From Fasciolopsis buskii (taxonomy: Eukaryota; Platyhelminthes; Trematoda; Plagiorchiida; Fasciolidae), in assembly GCA_008360955.1 (NCBI GenBank), contig LUCM01004140.1, positions 32,167-96,166 of the forward strand: a stretch of DNA of 64,000 bases, read 5' to 3'. Positions 22,572 to 35,521 of the stretch are shown in pieces. Below the pieces are notes generated by a model. That model had not been told where the DNA came from. It saw only the letters and a program-made list of their open reading frames with translations, and did not search any database. Both the position numbers and the translations under genes were made by a program. The first letter of the stretch is position 1. Each line of letters opens with the position of its first letter.

Positions 22572-25500
22572 AATGAGGAAAGGTTTGCTTAGTATGACGT
22601 GCGCGGCGAGCGGGTCTTTCACCAAATTCTTACTCGGATGGAAAAATGAAATTAGAGAAAGGAAAAAGACTAAATATAATATATAATTGAGCCTATTCGT
22701 CCTATTCAGGTGACGTAATTGTTGTCTCTAATTGTCAGTTAACATAAATGATTTGTTCATCTCGAGAAGAAGCATATGTAATCATAATCCTTGGATCATT
22801 TCAGAACTACCCTTTATTTTGCCCATGGTTACACCCAGGAGCAAAATTACTTACATGACCCAAACTCCGAGAATTCCGCTATCTCATATTTCTGAAGAAT
22901 AATGAACTGCAATGTAACAATTTCCAGCATCCTGGATAACGTCTGCATGTGAACCAGATGCTCTCAAATTGTCTAGTATCATGTTTTTTCGGTTCTTATG
23001 TGCTAAAGACAAACGCCTGGCAAGAAAAGATAGCGCGTCACAATTTGGAGGACTTTATACCGTTTCGATGAAGCCTAACTTTCTAGTAAACTTTCGACGG
23101 TCAATATCAACTGGTATTCAATAGAAACAAGACAAATTCATGACTAAATGAAGTGGAGAAATTCTACGAAATCCGCGTTGCCGACATTAGATTTCTCACC
23201 AGTTTGCCGAACAGCTCGTTTCAATTCAAGTTAGCCTCGTTCACGACGACTGAGTTAGCGCAAGAAGAATAAACGATACTTAGTTGGAGTTGCCCCCGGG
23301 GAGGGCTCAACTAGCACGAAGTTAGTAAAAAAATCGTTGAGAGCAATTTGATTAGAAAAAAATCCAAATTGCTTCGTCCTCGTGTACAAGAATGGCGAAC
23401 AGACATGTTGCTGGGTTCTGATGAATATCCTATTTTGTTTTGTGTAGACTGGTGTGACAGTAGTGGAAATCTAAAATAATTGATGAAGACTAAAAAATTC
23501 CAGGAGAAACTGTTATCCCGGATAAGTTCATATTATTTCCTTTTTTTCTTTGTTCACTACAAACTTTGTCGCCGTGATCACTGACATGAATGCGCAAGTA
23601 TGTATGAAAAGACTACGGAGCGAAAATTGAGAAAGAAGGAAACATTTGCTTTGCCAAAAATTGGCAATATACTGATATCCTGCGCACAGATATGGCTTCA
23701 TGTCTACTGAATTTACGTATTTCCAATTGTTTTTAGCTAAATTCTCATGTTTAAACTAATCTTATCTAGTTTATATGTCAACAATTGGGAATAGACTTAA
23801 AAATACTCCAAATAATTCTAGCAATCCGTTGACGCAAACTCTCCTAGAAGATTTGTATTCTGTAAAGTTTTGTGTTAGTCTGTTTTTTCGTGTTGTATTC
23901 TGCCATCACGCAGTGTCCCAATGCACGAATCTCTTTCGCGCCCGATTTTTGACAATTAAGCCGTGTCTAGCAAAAGAACACCAGTGGCATCGAGTCAAAA
24001 TTACAGATTGGTTGGCAATCTGATAGGAATTAGAAAAGCTGAGTTTATTAGGGAATACTGCCCAAAAATTGTTCCTCGGGGATGGGTTGTCTTTTTTATC
24101 AGGCAACACAATTTTTGGGTGAATCGTCCGCACTAACGCTTCAATGCACCTATTTGAAAATTACACTTTTGTCGTGCTATCGTTTGTCACATGACTTCAG
24201 TAAGTTGTTTTCGGCTTTTCCTCTCCGGTTGGAGAAATGTGCAAGCAGAAGGGGTAATGAGCATCATAGCAGTTAGTCTGTGGTTATCCGTAACCAGTTG
24301 GAAACGGTTCAGTGCTTTAAAATTAAAACATTTTTTTATTTTCCGATTTTTGTTGCCGCGTTTCTTTAGTGACGTCAATGCATACCGTGTTAGGATTAGC
24401 ACTCGCTAACTTATGACAGTGACCGCTGGGCTTATTGTAACGAGCAGAGTGTGCACTGCCATAACGAATTTAGTATTGTAAATGATCCCGACTGGTAGGC
24501 TCGCTGGACTTCGGCTCACGGAATTCTCATTGTGTTAGCCATTTTAGATTACGAAAATTGTGTGAACCCCATCGAATAGCATTGTGTTGCGAGCATATTT
24601 TACTGCCACCAGGCAAATTATGTAATGTCTATTATTAATGTTCGAAATAAATGTTACTTTTACAAATCGTTAGGTAACCTCAAACTGTGACGTGGCGAGT
24701 AAAAACAGAGCGCACTAATCCAGATTGTGTGATCGTAATATACGAATTAAGCTGAACTGGACTGAATCAAATACCACTTACGTTTCCGTTTTCGGCGACC
24801 CTTCCAGTCGCAGAGAATAAACTATTTACCGTGCAACGCTGATGAATGTCATACTAATTCCAGTGTGTTTTGTTTAGTTAATTCTTGTGACGTCGGCCTA
24901 ATCTGTAAGATAAAAGTGCGGACTAAGAATCCCATAGACAGTTCCCAAGGGGCTAGTTCGTAAGCATGCACTCAGTAACAGAAATGGCCAAAATTAAGTT
25001 GAAATTTCGAAACATAAATTGCGCTGAAATTGGAAAATTCATGTTATAGAAGTCAAAACTTGACAGTAGTAGACTACCAGTTTTAGTTCATTTAACATTT
25101 GAGGATCCTTACCAGCGCTGGCAAATTACCGATTCCACATTGTGCAGATTAGCTCACAGAATAAATTTATTTAAGCAAGGAAACATTCTGTAGTTCGCAG
25201 GAATAAAATTTTGCACCCGGAATTCTGCCTCATCTGTGAAAACATAATTGAATATAAGCATTTGTTACCCTAATTCACGTTCCAAGTCCCCGTATTCGTT
25301 CAGAACAATCATGTGTTTTGACCAAGCGCAAAATTGCCGACTGTGACAACTTCTTAGTCAGCCAAGCGTGCACAGCCTTTTACGGTGTAAAATTGGAACA
25401 AAGTTGATCCAACTGATGATTCAGTTGAGGAAGTTTGTTGATGCTCCAGTCATTGCTCGTTCTCTCATTCGATAGCATGTTCATTCACTTCGGCGGTCAC

Positions 25501-26723
25501 CCAAACGCTGTCACGTTATATTATTATATTCGATCGACTGGATTATTTAGACTGAATTTTTCCTGCTTTCTGCCCACGGACTGGCTGGATTTTGTTCCTT
25601 CTTTCATGAACCAGTCACTACCAACTCGCACAGAACTATAGTTTAAGATGATTATATATATGCACATACGTATGAACAAAACACCGGCACCGCTAGATGA
25701 AAGGTACTCAAGAAACCAGAATTACGGTGGTTTTGTGCGATTCTGAATGAAGTTTCTTCTAGATCGAATTATCTTAGCTCCATCAGAATCCTTTCGCAGA
25801 AAATAAATCGGAACGAAGCGGCTGCCAGCTGGCTAGGGTAGGTTGTTTGCATTCTGAACGACTGTACATCCATTCCCCGTGTGCTTGCAAGTGTTCATCA
25901 ACGTCTCCGTGCATATCCATGTGTGTGTGTGTCCAGTGAAGGTACATGTGATCATAACACTACATCTGAGTACATTCATGTCTACGCGTGTCTATGTCTC
26001 TATCTTTCGTGACTTACCACGTTGTCATAAATTGTGAACTCATCGTTTTCCTGCTACATCGGATTCACCGGTTTCTATGTTCACCTATTCAGTCCGATTT
26101 TTACCAGCCTGCTTTCTCACGTGGTATCGGACTGAATAAACGTTTATCTAGTTAGACGAAATTGCAGCCAAAAATTGTCATGCCAATTGTTTGAGGATGC
26201 TAAATCAATAACGATAGAGAAGAACTCTGGAGAAAAGGTGTACTTCTGATTCTTATTCATGTGAATATTTTCCTCCTTCCTAAACGAAGACCAAAAATAA
26301 GAAGATATCCGACAATTTATTTCTTCACTCATTATTTGACAATAAAGTATTCAAAAGGCTGCTTTGTTAATTGTGCGTACTTATTCCCAAGGTCATTCGT
26401 ACATACTTTTCCTCCTGCCAACCGGACTGCCGATTGATTATCAAATCTGCAACACTTTTATCGAACACCAAGTCGCTGCTCATTAATCCGCATGACAAAT
26501 GATAAGTTTCAACTTAACGCAACTGGAACCCAGTACCTGTGCAGTAGGGGGCATGAAATGAAATAACATTATTCCTGAATCTAACCGCAAGTCAGCCGGT
26601 CCTGAAACACCTGGGCGTTGATAAATCTCTTCACAGGCTACTTGCCAAATTAGCCCCTTTTTGTTTTGTCATTTGTTTGACGCATTTCTACTTTAACCTT
26701 TTTTGCGATTCACTCTATCCAAG
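22572..26723. other. Gene-poor stretch
   Basis: Apart from a short (GT)n near 25921, I see no supportable gene. Overlapping frames on both strands at 24082-24409 and a hydrophobic frame at 25435-25641 lack splice or homology evidence. Confidence 0.5.
25921..25932. repeat. (GT)6 microsatellite
   Basis: Six GT units. Confidence 0.85.
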
Positions 26724-26908
26724 CAAATTCTCTTTGATGGCAAAACGAAAATATTCGTGAAGAATTTGGAAACCAGCAAATTCGACGGCAACATTTCTAA
26801 ATTCCGTAGAGGGGATTTAATTGTGATGCAGCAACATGATATGCCATCTAAAGGACGTTTGGATGAAAGCAAACATTTGAGTTTTGCACCCATGCAAATA
26901 ACGAATAC
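26724..26908 (+). CDS. Candidate internal exon
   Basis: TCTATCCAAG ends at 26723 and the consensus donor GTAAGT begins at 26909. The 185 bases are open in phase 0 and end in phase 2. The peptide is protein-like throughout: it begins QILFDGKTKIFVKNLET, has a charged middle (FRRGDLIVMQQHDMPSKGR) and continues HLSFAPMQITN. The pyrimidine tract before the acceptor is modest. No family is recognised. Its starting phase matches exon D (7563-7888), but nothing else links them over 19 kb. Confidence 0.4.
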
Positions 26909-28699
26909 GTAAGTAACAGGAAAAAACAGGGACGTTTGAGTTCAATTAATTGTATTTCAAATACACTTCCTTAGAAAACAAACTGATGATATAGGAAGAA
27001 CCGTTTCAAGTAGCCAAAGATGATGTACGGTGGACGGGGCAATTGCGATTGCGTTCCTTAGCGAGGGTAGTTTCATTGCAGTCAGCCAGGCTTCGCTGTT
27101 TTCACCAAGATCTATTCGAATGAAATTTTATTGACAAGCTACTTTTTATTTTCTCCAACGCGTTACTGAGTTTATTGTCTTAAATTGCTGAATTCCAACC
27201 AGTGATGGGTAAGGTGATGGTCAAAACCCATTTTCCTAGGACAGTTTATCCAGTTGAATCGTTTGAGGGAAGATGTTGATCCTCTATATACTTTTCATCC
27301 ACACATCTTACTGAGCAAACTGTTTCAGTAAACGTCATGTTCAGACATATTATGGAAAAGACAACTCAAGTAAGGTAGTGCATGCCACTTTTTCCGTCCT
27401 CACATGTGGGCAGATTATTCTAATCTTGCGTACAGACTGTAATTTTTCAGAATTTTGCTCTTGCTTGTCTGGAAACTTCAAACCAATCGACATTTTTTCC
27501 TAGACAAACGATTTCATTTGGTATTTTCACTAAGAGCAGAGACTTTATGTGTTATATTGAAGCTGTCTAAGCTGTGCAGAATTCTGTAATTGAAGGAACC
27601 TTTTATTCAATTTCAAGGTCCACTAACATTCTGTGAGTATCAAGAAAAGTGAGATTGACAGGAACAGTTTTTCTAGGCAGGGACAAACAGATTTTCATGA
27701 AGGAGAGAAGAAGGAAAATCACAAAGTTGTTCCAGTCCTGATGATTAAAATCACCCTCTCCCAAAAGTTTATGTCACCAATCCTTCCGTTCCGGAGTGCT
27801 TTGTTGTTACTGACATTTTAGCATTCGAACTGGCTCTGCTTGTTCACAGATTTATGACCAACCGCGATCTTTTTCTTTCTCTTTTTTATTTGATGCAGTG
27901 GAATAGCACCCAAAATTAATGCACATCTGTGTAAAGCTACCGGTTGTGCAAAATGAGGTGAACTGAACACGCTAAATTGACCTGTGTTGACGAGATGCAG
28001 ATAATTTAATGTGCAAATTTATGTTGAGCCTGGGAAGCTCATCGCGTCGGCAGAACAACAGACATGTTGCGCATCGGTAGGGCGATCACGAACAACAGCC
28101 TCTCCGTCTAAGCTTGAATTCACTAGTGCCGCATTTGTGCGTGGTTGAGACGAAATAATTCGTTTTCTAGGCCTAACGCGTCACTTAGTGTCACGCTGGT
28201 TTCCCGAATCACATTCAACTGGACTCTTTGGAAATGTGGATATTCTCGAGAATTTTCAAAGCTCATCTCTGCTGCAACATCGCTAGGACATGAAACTTGA
28301 ACGTTTCAATGGCTCATTTGGCGAAGTTTGACAAATCAATTAACGAAAGCTTATCTTTTACTCAAGAAATGATAAATTTGATATCTTAAAGATTGCATGA
28401 GTTTCCGAAAGTAAAAAATATAGCCTTTCACATAGTTCGATTAGTGATATTACTTTGTGACTTACTGCCAATTTACCTCATACGGTAAGTAGCTGGTCTG
28501 CAAACTGAGTTTCCGGTAAATTAGAATCGATAAACAATACAGTTTGAAGGACGAGCTTGTCTTCAGTTATTCGTAACCATGTTATTGCAGAAGATTCAAT
28601 ATGATTTACCACAAAGGAGGGCGGGATGAAAGGTTACAGTTCTCATAGTCAGAATATATCTACTGTTTTGGGTGGGTGTGATACGGGTGGATCTCAAAA
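26909..28699. other. Gene-poor stretch
   Basis: A weak exon-like segment at about 27677-27821 (acceptor GTTTTTCTAG at 27677, stop at 27819-27821) is not called because the peptide turns hydrophobic and has no recognised relative. Nothing else is supported. Confidence 0.5.
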
Positions 28700-30230
28700 T
28701 TATGAGTTGGGTGGATGTGATTCACACTCCTGACCTGAGTCTGTAAGGAATTCGAGGGATTTTCCAGGGTGGAGAATGGGCCAGGGAAGCTTCAGCTTTT
28801 GCATGAAATGCTTTTGGGCACACAACAAGGGATCGTGGAGACAAATGAACATAGCCCCAACTGTAGATAAGACCCGGGATTTCACCAGTCCTGATAACAT
28901 ATTCCGGACATTATAGATAGTTCCGAAAGCTTCTGTTACATTCACTAAGTGGCTAGTATCAACCAAGTGTCAACAGACATCAACGGTGATAGTTTTAGTC
29001 GCTCCCGTTAGAATAGCCGTCTGGGTGTACTGCCAATGTTAGCTGCTCCACAAAAACTGACGAATACGTATGTATAGAATGAGGCCATAGTGTCTCAGGC
29101 GTGACTGCACGAGTGGCATTGATATGAACATAATTTGTAGCTTTGCTATGCGGAACATCTTATCTATGGCTCCGGACTATGTGATAGATGATGCCCACCG
29201 TTCTCAAGAAAGGATTCACACAAGTAATTAACTGTTTTATTGATCGATACGTTGGTGGACAGTAAGTAAGAGCACTTGCTTTTCCAAAAGGCCAAAATTT
29301 CTGACTCTTTTCACGAAATCGTAGGTGTCCCTGAAGCAGTATTTTGAGACAGCTAACCTCACCGGCTCCATCAACCCAGTTAATGACTTAGATGTCATGT
29401 GATAGGACGAGTTGCTCATGTCTAGTATAGTTCCCAAAAGCAACCCTTCCTTATGTGCGCTCGGCAGTCCATATAGTCCCAGAATAAACGATCCCGTCGG
29501 TCGTATCCGTTCAGACGTAGCTGCATTTATGATTTCCTTCTGTTTCAATAACTGTACTTTCTTGGAAATCGATTTTTTTTATCTGAATCGCTTCAAAATT
29601 TTCGGTCGATTTAAGATTGAATTTCGACGAGTCGCCTGGTACAGACTTCAACTTTTCTATGCAGCCCATTTCGCTAAGTACTACCATTCCTGCACTTTTG
29701 TCTGGTCTTCTTAGTCTGCAATTCCTTAAGGGGCTTTAGGTGTTCCGTAGCCAAACCTCCTTTGGTTGACGGTTTGGTTTCTCTCTACTGATAGTAGGTG
29801 TTAACCAGATTATTCTTCAGTTTTTTTGACTTATGTGTTGATGATAAAACCAAATCTGTGACTTGCACGAAAAGGTTCTCAAATTCGATTGCCATGTCCA
29901 GCTATTCACTCATTTCCGGGACAACAAAAGTTTGGCCCTGGTAATAGTAGCTTAAGCAGTGTTTTATCCAAGTCGAGTGATGAGTAATTGTGGACGGAAT
30001 TCATTGGGAGAAGGAGACTCACCAGTTGGTTTCATCAGATCGACGATTTTTCCTAATTACGAGTGTTTTCGTTGAGTTTGCTTGACAACAGTCGAATCGA
30101 CGAAAATCTATTTCTCTTCCTTCGTCAGTCTACTGAGCACTCGTCAGGATATAAAAGGGTTCTGTTCGAATTCGATTATTCGGACGGATGAGTAATCTCA
30201 TTCATTAAGAGCCTGATGGCATAAAGAGAC
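28700..30230 (-). mobile_element. Penelope-like retroelement, decayed, minus strand
   Basis: In minus-strand order: LDLDKTLLKLLLPGPNFC (pre-RT, near 29950-30000); a region equivalent to NNLVNTYYQ; RRPDKSAGMVVL; KLKSVPGDSSKFNL; ERIRPTG and LYGLPSAHKEG (RT start, near 29490); and ILDMSNSSYHMTSK, GLMEPVRLAVSKY and FDFVKRVRNFG-like residues to 29237. After a deletion comes the C-terminal part of the GIY-YIG endonuclease at 28760-28966 (HLVDTSHLVNVTEAFGTIYN, ICLHDPLLCAQK, KLKLPWP). Stops and frameshifts are frequent. Most of the RT palm, including the catalytic Asp pair, is missing. The position where related elements carry the nuclease Glu reads VGAMF here. This copy is dead. The 5' and 3' limits are approximate. 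Confidence 0.88.
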
Positions 30231-31510
30231 GCGAGTGGCTGCGAGTTAGTTTCCTCTCAGAATGGTCCACTACTGCCTAGGAACTCCCAGATTTTCAATA
30301 CCATCGTCGATAAATTAAATGTGAGAATACCTCAAAGCCAAATTCGTACGGGACTTAATGTAGCTGTTAAGTTCGTGAATCACATCTGGGATTTTGGCTT
30401 TCTCAATAATCCCACAGACCACACTCAGAAATAACACAGTGTAACAAACAAACTTGTTTTCAGTACACTTCACGAATACATCAAGCGGTTAGACTAAATT
30501 CAAGTATACTGATGTGGAAATAGAGATGCAGAAGATTCCATTGAAAGTGTTTAATTATCTCACAGAGTGAAATGCAGGGTTCACTTTGGACATTGTTCGT
30601 CTTTAACAATTATTCGTGTTTAACTATCAACTGTTGCAGTCTTTTTGAAATAGGATTAATTTGTACAAATTGCTGATCGCCAAACTTGATATTTGTTCGC
30701 GGACGTTTCATCATCAGAGGTGTCATCTTTAAAAAGAGTCATCCAGTTATCGGCCACCCAGCCGGAATTCCACTCAATCAGTCACATCCTCACCAAAAAT
30801 GCACACAACCACTGAATTGTCGTTTGCTGATTTCAGCTTCTGCTGTAATAAACGCAGAATATCATCCTTTAGTAATACTGACCAATTCCCCTGCTCAGTG
30901 CGAGAATGCAACCAACCTTATGAGTTGTTTGCCATATCCGGGGGATGGTATTGCATTTTGCCAGTTGAAAACTCCAAACAGCGATCACCATGGCTTACTA
31001 TTCTGATACTGCGTATTTCGTATTATATTTCAGAATAGTATAGATTTAAACCAACGTCTTCAGGCTGATCGGAATCATATTACTAGTGAAAGAATATAAA
31101 CAATAAAAATAACTCACAGTCACGGCTGGAGAATAATTAAAAACGTTCCTTGGATCCTGTATGCTCCAATTGGAAAGTGATTGACGAGGCCAATCCAGTG
31201 ACTAAAACTGAGTTAATTGTTATGTCATTGTAATAGTGATTTGCGAAACCCAGGCTTTAGAGAGTCGTACCCACGGCATTTCAGAGGCACAACATCTAAA
31301 CGGCAAGCAGAATATCGTGGGTTTGGTCACGAATAGTGGTGTCGATTTTTGGATTTCCAATGCCACCTCATACCTGGCTCTTCTGGTTACCCCGAAATGA
31401 CCGGCGATTAATCAAAAATTTGTTAACTTTCAGACGACTTCTAATAGCTAATTAATCTACTTAAAATATACGCCAGCATTACGGCTTGTGATGGCGACGT
31501 TTGGGCATAA
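30231..31510. other. Gene-poor stretch
   Basis: Two overlapping plus-strand frames at 30686-31038 are open but neither gives a recognised protein or clean splice ends. They may be remains of a repeat. Confidence 0.5.
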
Positions 31511-31705
31511 AATGCCGAGTCCATTCTCAACAAAACTATTTTTAAACCCCAGCTGTATCTTCCCTCCTACGGTCACTCCAAACATGACATACAGGTTGTT
31601 TCATTGTTCCGTATCCAGGTTGCCCCTGATTGGCTTGCTGAATACTCCGCAATCTCAAAACGTCGTGAGGAAGCTAATTTGGTTGGCCGAAAAGGAAAGA
31701 ATTGA
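31511..31705 (+). CDS. Unrecognised coding-like stretch, 64 codons
   Basis: Between TAA at 31508-31510 and TGA at 31703-31705 the plus strand is open without an ATG near the front. Composition is protein-like: ILNKTIFKPQLYLPSYG, DIQVVSLFRIQVAPDWLAEY, then a charged end (SKRREEANLVGRKGKN). An acceptor-like TTCCGTATCCAG within it could start a shorter exon at VAPDW. It may be a host exon or part of a decayed mobile element together with the stretches at 32546 and 33419. Confidence 0.27.
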   Translation, partial: NAESILNKTIFKPQLYLPSYGHSKHDIQVVSLFRIQVAPDWLAEYSAISKRREEANLVGRKGKN

Positions 31706-32545
31706 AACGCATACAAACTACGAATTCCGGGGCTGTTAGAACGTTCGCAGGAATAGCATTCAATTTCGTTTATAATTTTTCCAACACAGCGGAGTTCTGT
31801 AGGCTGAAAGATATCGGATACTTGACGAAGGCACAAATCCCGTCAAGGTGGCTGACTCAAATGGTTCTTCGGTTGTAGTTGGTCTCATCAGATAAAACAT
31901 CAAACGACCGTAAATATCCGGTGTTCGTTGAAAGCCTAATTTGGAGTGTTAGGCGGTTAATGCTGCGCTATTTGAAACACAGAATTCGAGAAAGATGCTT
32001 TGTGCAATCTATCGTTATACAAAAAAGGTGGCAAGTTGAATGTTGTTTCCACACCTAATGCCAAGCAGCATCTCTCTCAAATGAGCTACCGAAAACCATG
32101 GATGCATTTGCGGTCGTTTTATTCGACCTATTTGGAATCTTCAACAATCCACGCTGAGATGGTCCGAACTGGAAGGCAAACGCGGGCTGACTGACTGTCC
32201 GCCAAACAAATCTGCTAAGCTTTATAGAGGCCCAATGGTTCGTCGACGTTTTAGTTACCATTTGGGGAACACATCAGGTTATAGCGCACCACCTGAGAAA
32301 TTGTTGCTTTGATTATTCCATTGAAATCTTACAAATTCGCCCATCAACCCCTTAGCCACGCACATTAACCGTCAGCTCTGGTAGAACCTGGAAAAACTGC
32401 TACGGAATTTCTCCTGTTTTACAGATGACATGATATCAAGATAAGGTAACGTTTCACAAGCATCTCCGTCATTGCCAATAATTCTCTAATTAAACAGTTG
32501 AAGATAATCTTGAAGCAAACATCGAATAAAGTCAGGTAAGACGAA

Positions 32546-32815
32546 TTAGCTGATTTGTGTTGAGTCAGTTGACCAAATACTATATCCATGTAATCCAGTG
32601 CAAAGTTCCGTGTACAAGTCCCAATCAGAATTCAGAGAACGGTTGCACACATCAGGAACCGTCTCCGGTTTTGGAATAAAAGAACAGTCACCAGTGTATA
32701 TGGTTGTGAATTTGGGCTTAATAAATAAGCGGCCCGGACAAGCAAAGACAGTGTTGATAATGTTTTCGTATAATGGAAAACCACGTGAATACGATAGAAC
32801 GATGACGTGGCCAGC
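32546..32815 (-). CDS. Unrecognised coding-like stretch, 89 codons
   Basis: The minus strand is open from just after a TAA (32816-32818) to TAA at 32546-32548. Codon composition is strikingly even. The peptide includes SYSRGFPLYENIINTVF, CPGRLFIKPKFTTIYTGD and NSDWDLYTELCTGLHGYS. Upstream of the TAA the same frame continues as LRPDEIEQEAVALFGDR, and a donor-like GTAAGC overlaps that point. So this could be two exons, or one gene or element frame broken by one stop. No family is recognised. Confidence 0.33.
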   Translation of the reverse strand, partial: AGHVIVLSYSRGFPLYENIINTVFACPGRLFIKPKFTTIYTGDCSFIPKPETVPDVCNRSLNSDWDLYTELCTGLHGYSIWSTDSTQIS

Positions 32816-33418
32816 TTACCGATCACCAAACAAGGCCACCGCCTCTTGCTCAATTTCATCTGGACGAAGTTCCGTAGAAGGTCATTGAATTCAATCATAG
32901 TCACCGGCTAGACGGAAATAGTCATGTTATCTTGCAGGCCTCAAATAAATGCGCAAGCGATAGAGAAGCGACCTCAAAGAAGGCGACCGCGTGGTGTTGG
33001 GCACACCAACTCTAACTGATTCGTGAGTGCCCCATAAACCACTGCAAGTTTTATTGTTGTTATCTCGCCATGGGATCCCAGGGAAGTTACATGATCTGTG
33101 TTAGTAGGGCTAAAGCGATAAATTATCAGCCCAGAAACCAAAAGATCAGAAAACTAATTCATTTTTCTGTTGGAATGACGGAACCTTAAAAAAGCCTCAC
33201 CCAAACTTCCACTATCCAAACGCAGCATGGTGTAGGCCTCTTGTATCCCAAAAATATCGTGACTTCTTTTCTCGAGGTACCAGGGTTTCCGGGACTAATA
33301 CAATCTACCGGCTCTAATATAATGAAAATATAGGCAACTGCAAGCCCCGGATTGTAACACTTTTCGTGAGTATGGACAGTAACAGCGCTCTGAGTTTCGA
33401 TGAATCCATATACTCCAG

Positions 33419-33661
33419 GATCAATTTAACGCCCTTATAGGACTGTTTGCAGAATTTAATCACGATGACCGTCCATCAGCCAAACAACCCATCGAACAGT
33501 TCAACTGCGCTGTGAGAAGTTCAGTCAATAGTATCTCAAGACAAGGCACTTATGTCGAAGAATACTGGAACGTCCAAAATGACCTGTCACCTGGATCCAG
33601 CTCTCATGGTCTAGATTATCTGGAACAATCCTACTTAGCGGAAACAGTGACTGACTGTTGA
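33419..33661 (+). CDS. Unrecognised coding-like stretch, 80 codons
   Basis: ATACTCCAG ends at 33418. The frame is open in phase 0 to TGA at 33659-33661. The peptide is polar and acidic: DQFNALIGLFAEFNHDDRPS, EQFNCAVRSSVNSISRQ, VEEYWNVQNDLSPGSSS, LEQSYLAETVTD. There is no initiator Met. The acceptor lacks a strong pyrimidine tract. It could be a last exon. No family is recognised. Confidence 0.33.
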   Translation, partial: DQFNALIGLFAEFNHDDRPSAKQPIEQFNCAVRSSVNSISRQGTYVEEYWNVQNDLSPGSSSHGLDYLEQSYLAETVTDC

Positions 33662-35290
33662 ACTTTCCAGATGTCAACCGCTGGTCTGTAACGCGTACTC
33701 TCGAATGACACTGCACTCAGCTGACCACACCTTATTATAAACTCCGTGGATTTCATCTGCGGAGGAACGTCTTGCATTCCGCGGTACAATAGCCAGCAAC
33801 ATTCGTGGTGCGGCTCCTGTCTCTATGCGTGCATGTTTTTGGATCTGTTTCTTCTCCTGTTCATTGTAAATAACCACCAAGCCGACTGAACTCGCTGCTG
33901 TGAAAATACCAAAGGAATATCAGGCGTTTTCAAGTACCATTGATTCATGCAACACTTTAAACTGAACCTAGTGGCTTTTCAATTGAAACTCCATTCTTGG
34001 CTTAAGTCTGTCACACTGATATATCCACATATTTGCAACATCCAAGTTACGGTCACCTGTGGTCAATAGCTCAGTGATAACAAAGCTAATTTAAGTATTG
34101 TTGTAGTTATGTGAGGTAGACTAGTGTGTTGCTTTGGACAAATATATTCAGTTGAGTTCGGCAGTCCCTATGGCCAGTGGCTGAGCATTATTTACCTTGC
34201 TAGTGAAACAGATTGGATTAGCACAGATAATTCGATCGGAAGAACTTTGATCAGAGTCGAAGAAGGTTGACACCCAAACATGATAAGACAAAATATCACA
34301 TTTTCTGTAACGTGGTTGTAAAATGGTATTATCATTATTATTAATTTTACTCCCCTCTTTTAAGGATATAGTTTGATGTCTTTTAAAACAGTTGATAGAA
34401 GAGTGATAATTACATCGAAGAATGAACCAACTGATTAACGTGAAGTGTGGCGCCAACATTTTCCTATTTTAGTCTTGTCATTAGGGTACACGCTCCTTTT
34501 TAAAAGAAGCTGGCTGGTTGGGTTAATTCTCGCACGGTTAGCGGTCTAGATCAACTACACTGGAGGTACAAACCTGGAATGTATCTTCCTGCGAAAAGTA
34601 AACCACATGTAGATATCAAATCGATGAAGAAATTCAAAAAATATTGTTGAAGATTGCCACGAAGTTTTATATTCCGAAATACTCCACCAAATCAGACAAG
34701 TAAGGCCTTGGTATCTTCCAGCTAGTTAATTGGGATTAAAACACTAACACATTTTGCACAAATAATCTCGAAAGAGCGTGCAAGTAATCATACTTTGTTC
34801 TTGCTAACGAAAATGTCAGCAAAACCGGGATCAGGTTAATGAACATATGCCAACATGTGAGTCAGACCTAGTCGACCGCCAATGCTTTAGGAGGCTTCAC
34901 ATATGTCAGAATGTTTATGCGCTCCGGTGTGATGGTCAACGATTCCTTGAAAGTTGGTATTTATAAACACCAGCGGCAAACGACTGGAAACAAAGGTCAC
35001 GCGATCGGAATTTCTTCCTATGTAAATGATAAGATAATTGTGTGAGGTATAAAAAATTCACGTCATCAAGTGTGCCAATAAACGATAGGACACATTGTGC
35101 ATCAGTGATACCGAAAGCACAAAGGCGGATGGTTTTTGTGTTCATCGCGTACAGGTAAAATAATGTATGACTAATTAATGTTGATTGTACAGTATCTGAT
35201 TGGGCTTCTGTACACAAAAGCAGCTTTTTGTGCTTAGCCGAAGGCAGACAATTATGAATAGGAAATTTGTTCAATGTTTGGACATTGCGT
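33662..35290. other. Gene-poor stretch
   Basis: Minus-strand frames at 33674-33880, 34148-34459 and 34936-35274 are open but lack splice or homology support. The last lies just downstream of the minus-strand candidate exon ending at 35291 and would be its 3' untranslated region. Confidence 0.5.
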
Positions 35291-35521
35291 TCAAAATGAC
35301 ACGCGGTTGCAGAGGTCCCGAGTCACGTTGCTCCGACTGATTATATGGAGTCCGTGAGTGCCATTTGGTTTGCAGCTTGTCGATGACAAATTTTGATCGA
35401 CAATCGAAGCAATTGCTTGGATTTTTCCAGATATTGACTGCTTCGTTGTAGCAAACGTATTAAAACTGGAAGTTTCATCGAAATCCGCGTTCTGCCAGTG
35501 AGAACTCTTTGGGAGTGTAAG
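35291..35521 (-). CDS. Candidate last exon, minus strand
   Basis: On the minus strand TTTCTTTATTCCAG is followed in phase 0 by 76 codons to TGA at 35291-35293. The peptide is hydrophilic and protein-like: LTLPKSSHWQNADFDETSS, TTKQSISGKIQAIASIVDQN, CKPNGTHGLHIISRSN, ending NRVSF. The acceptor is good. No domain is recognised and no AATAAA was seen close downstream. Confidence 0.4.
   Translation of the reverse strand, partial: LTLPKSSHWQNADFDETSSFNTFATTKQSISGKIQAIASIVDQNLSSTSCKPNGTHGLHIISRSNVTRDLCNRVSF

Noticed and set aside
30700..30735. Hammerhead ribozyme (CTGATGA followed by GAAAC on the minus strand)
   Set aside because: There is no stem II between the two core boxes and no pairing for stems I and III. 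Similar chance matches near 45690 and 30023 also lack the stems.
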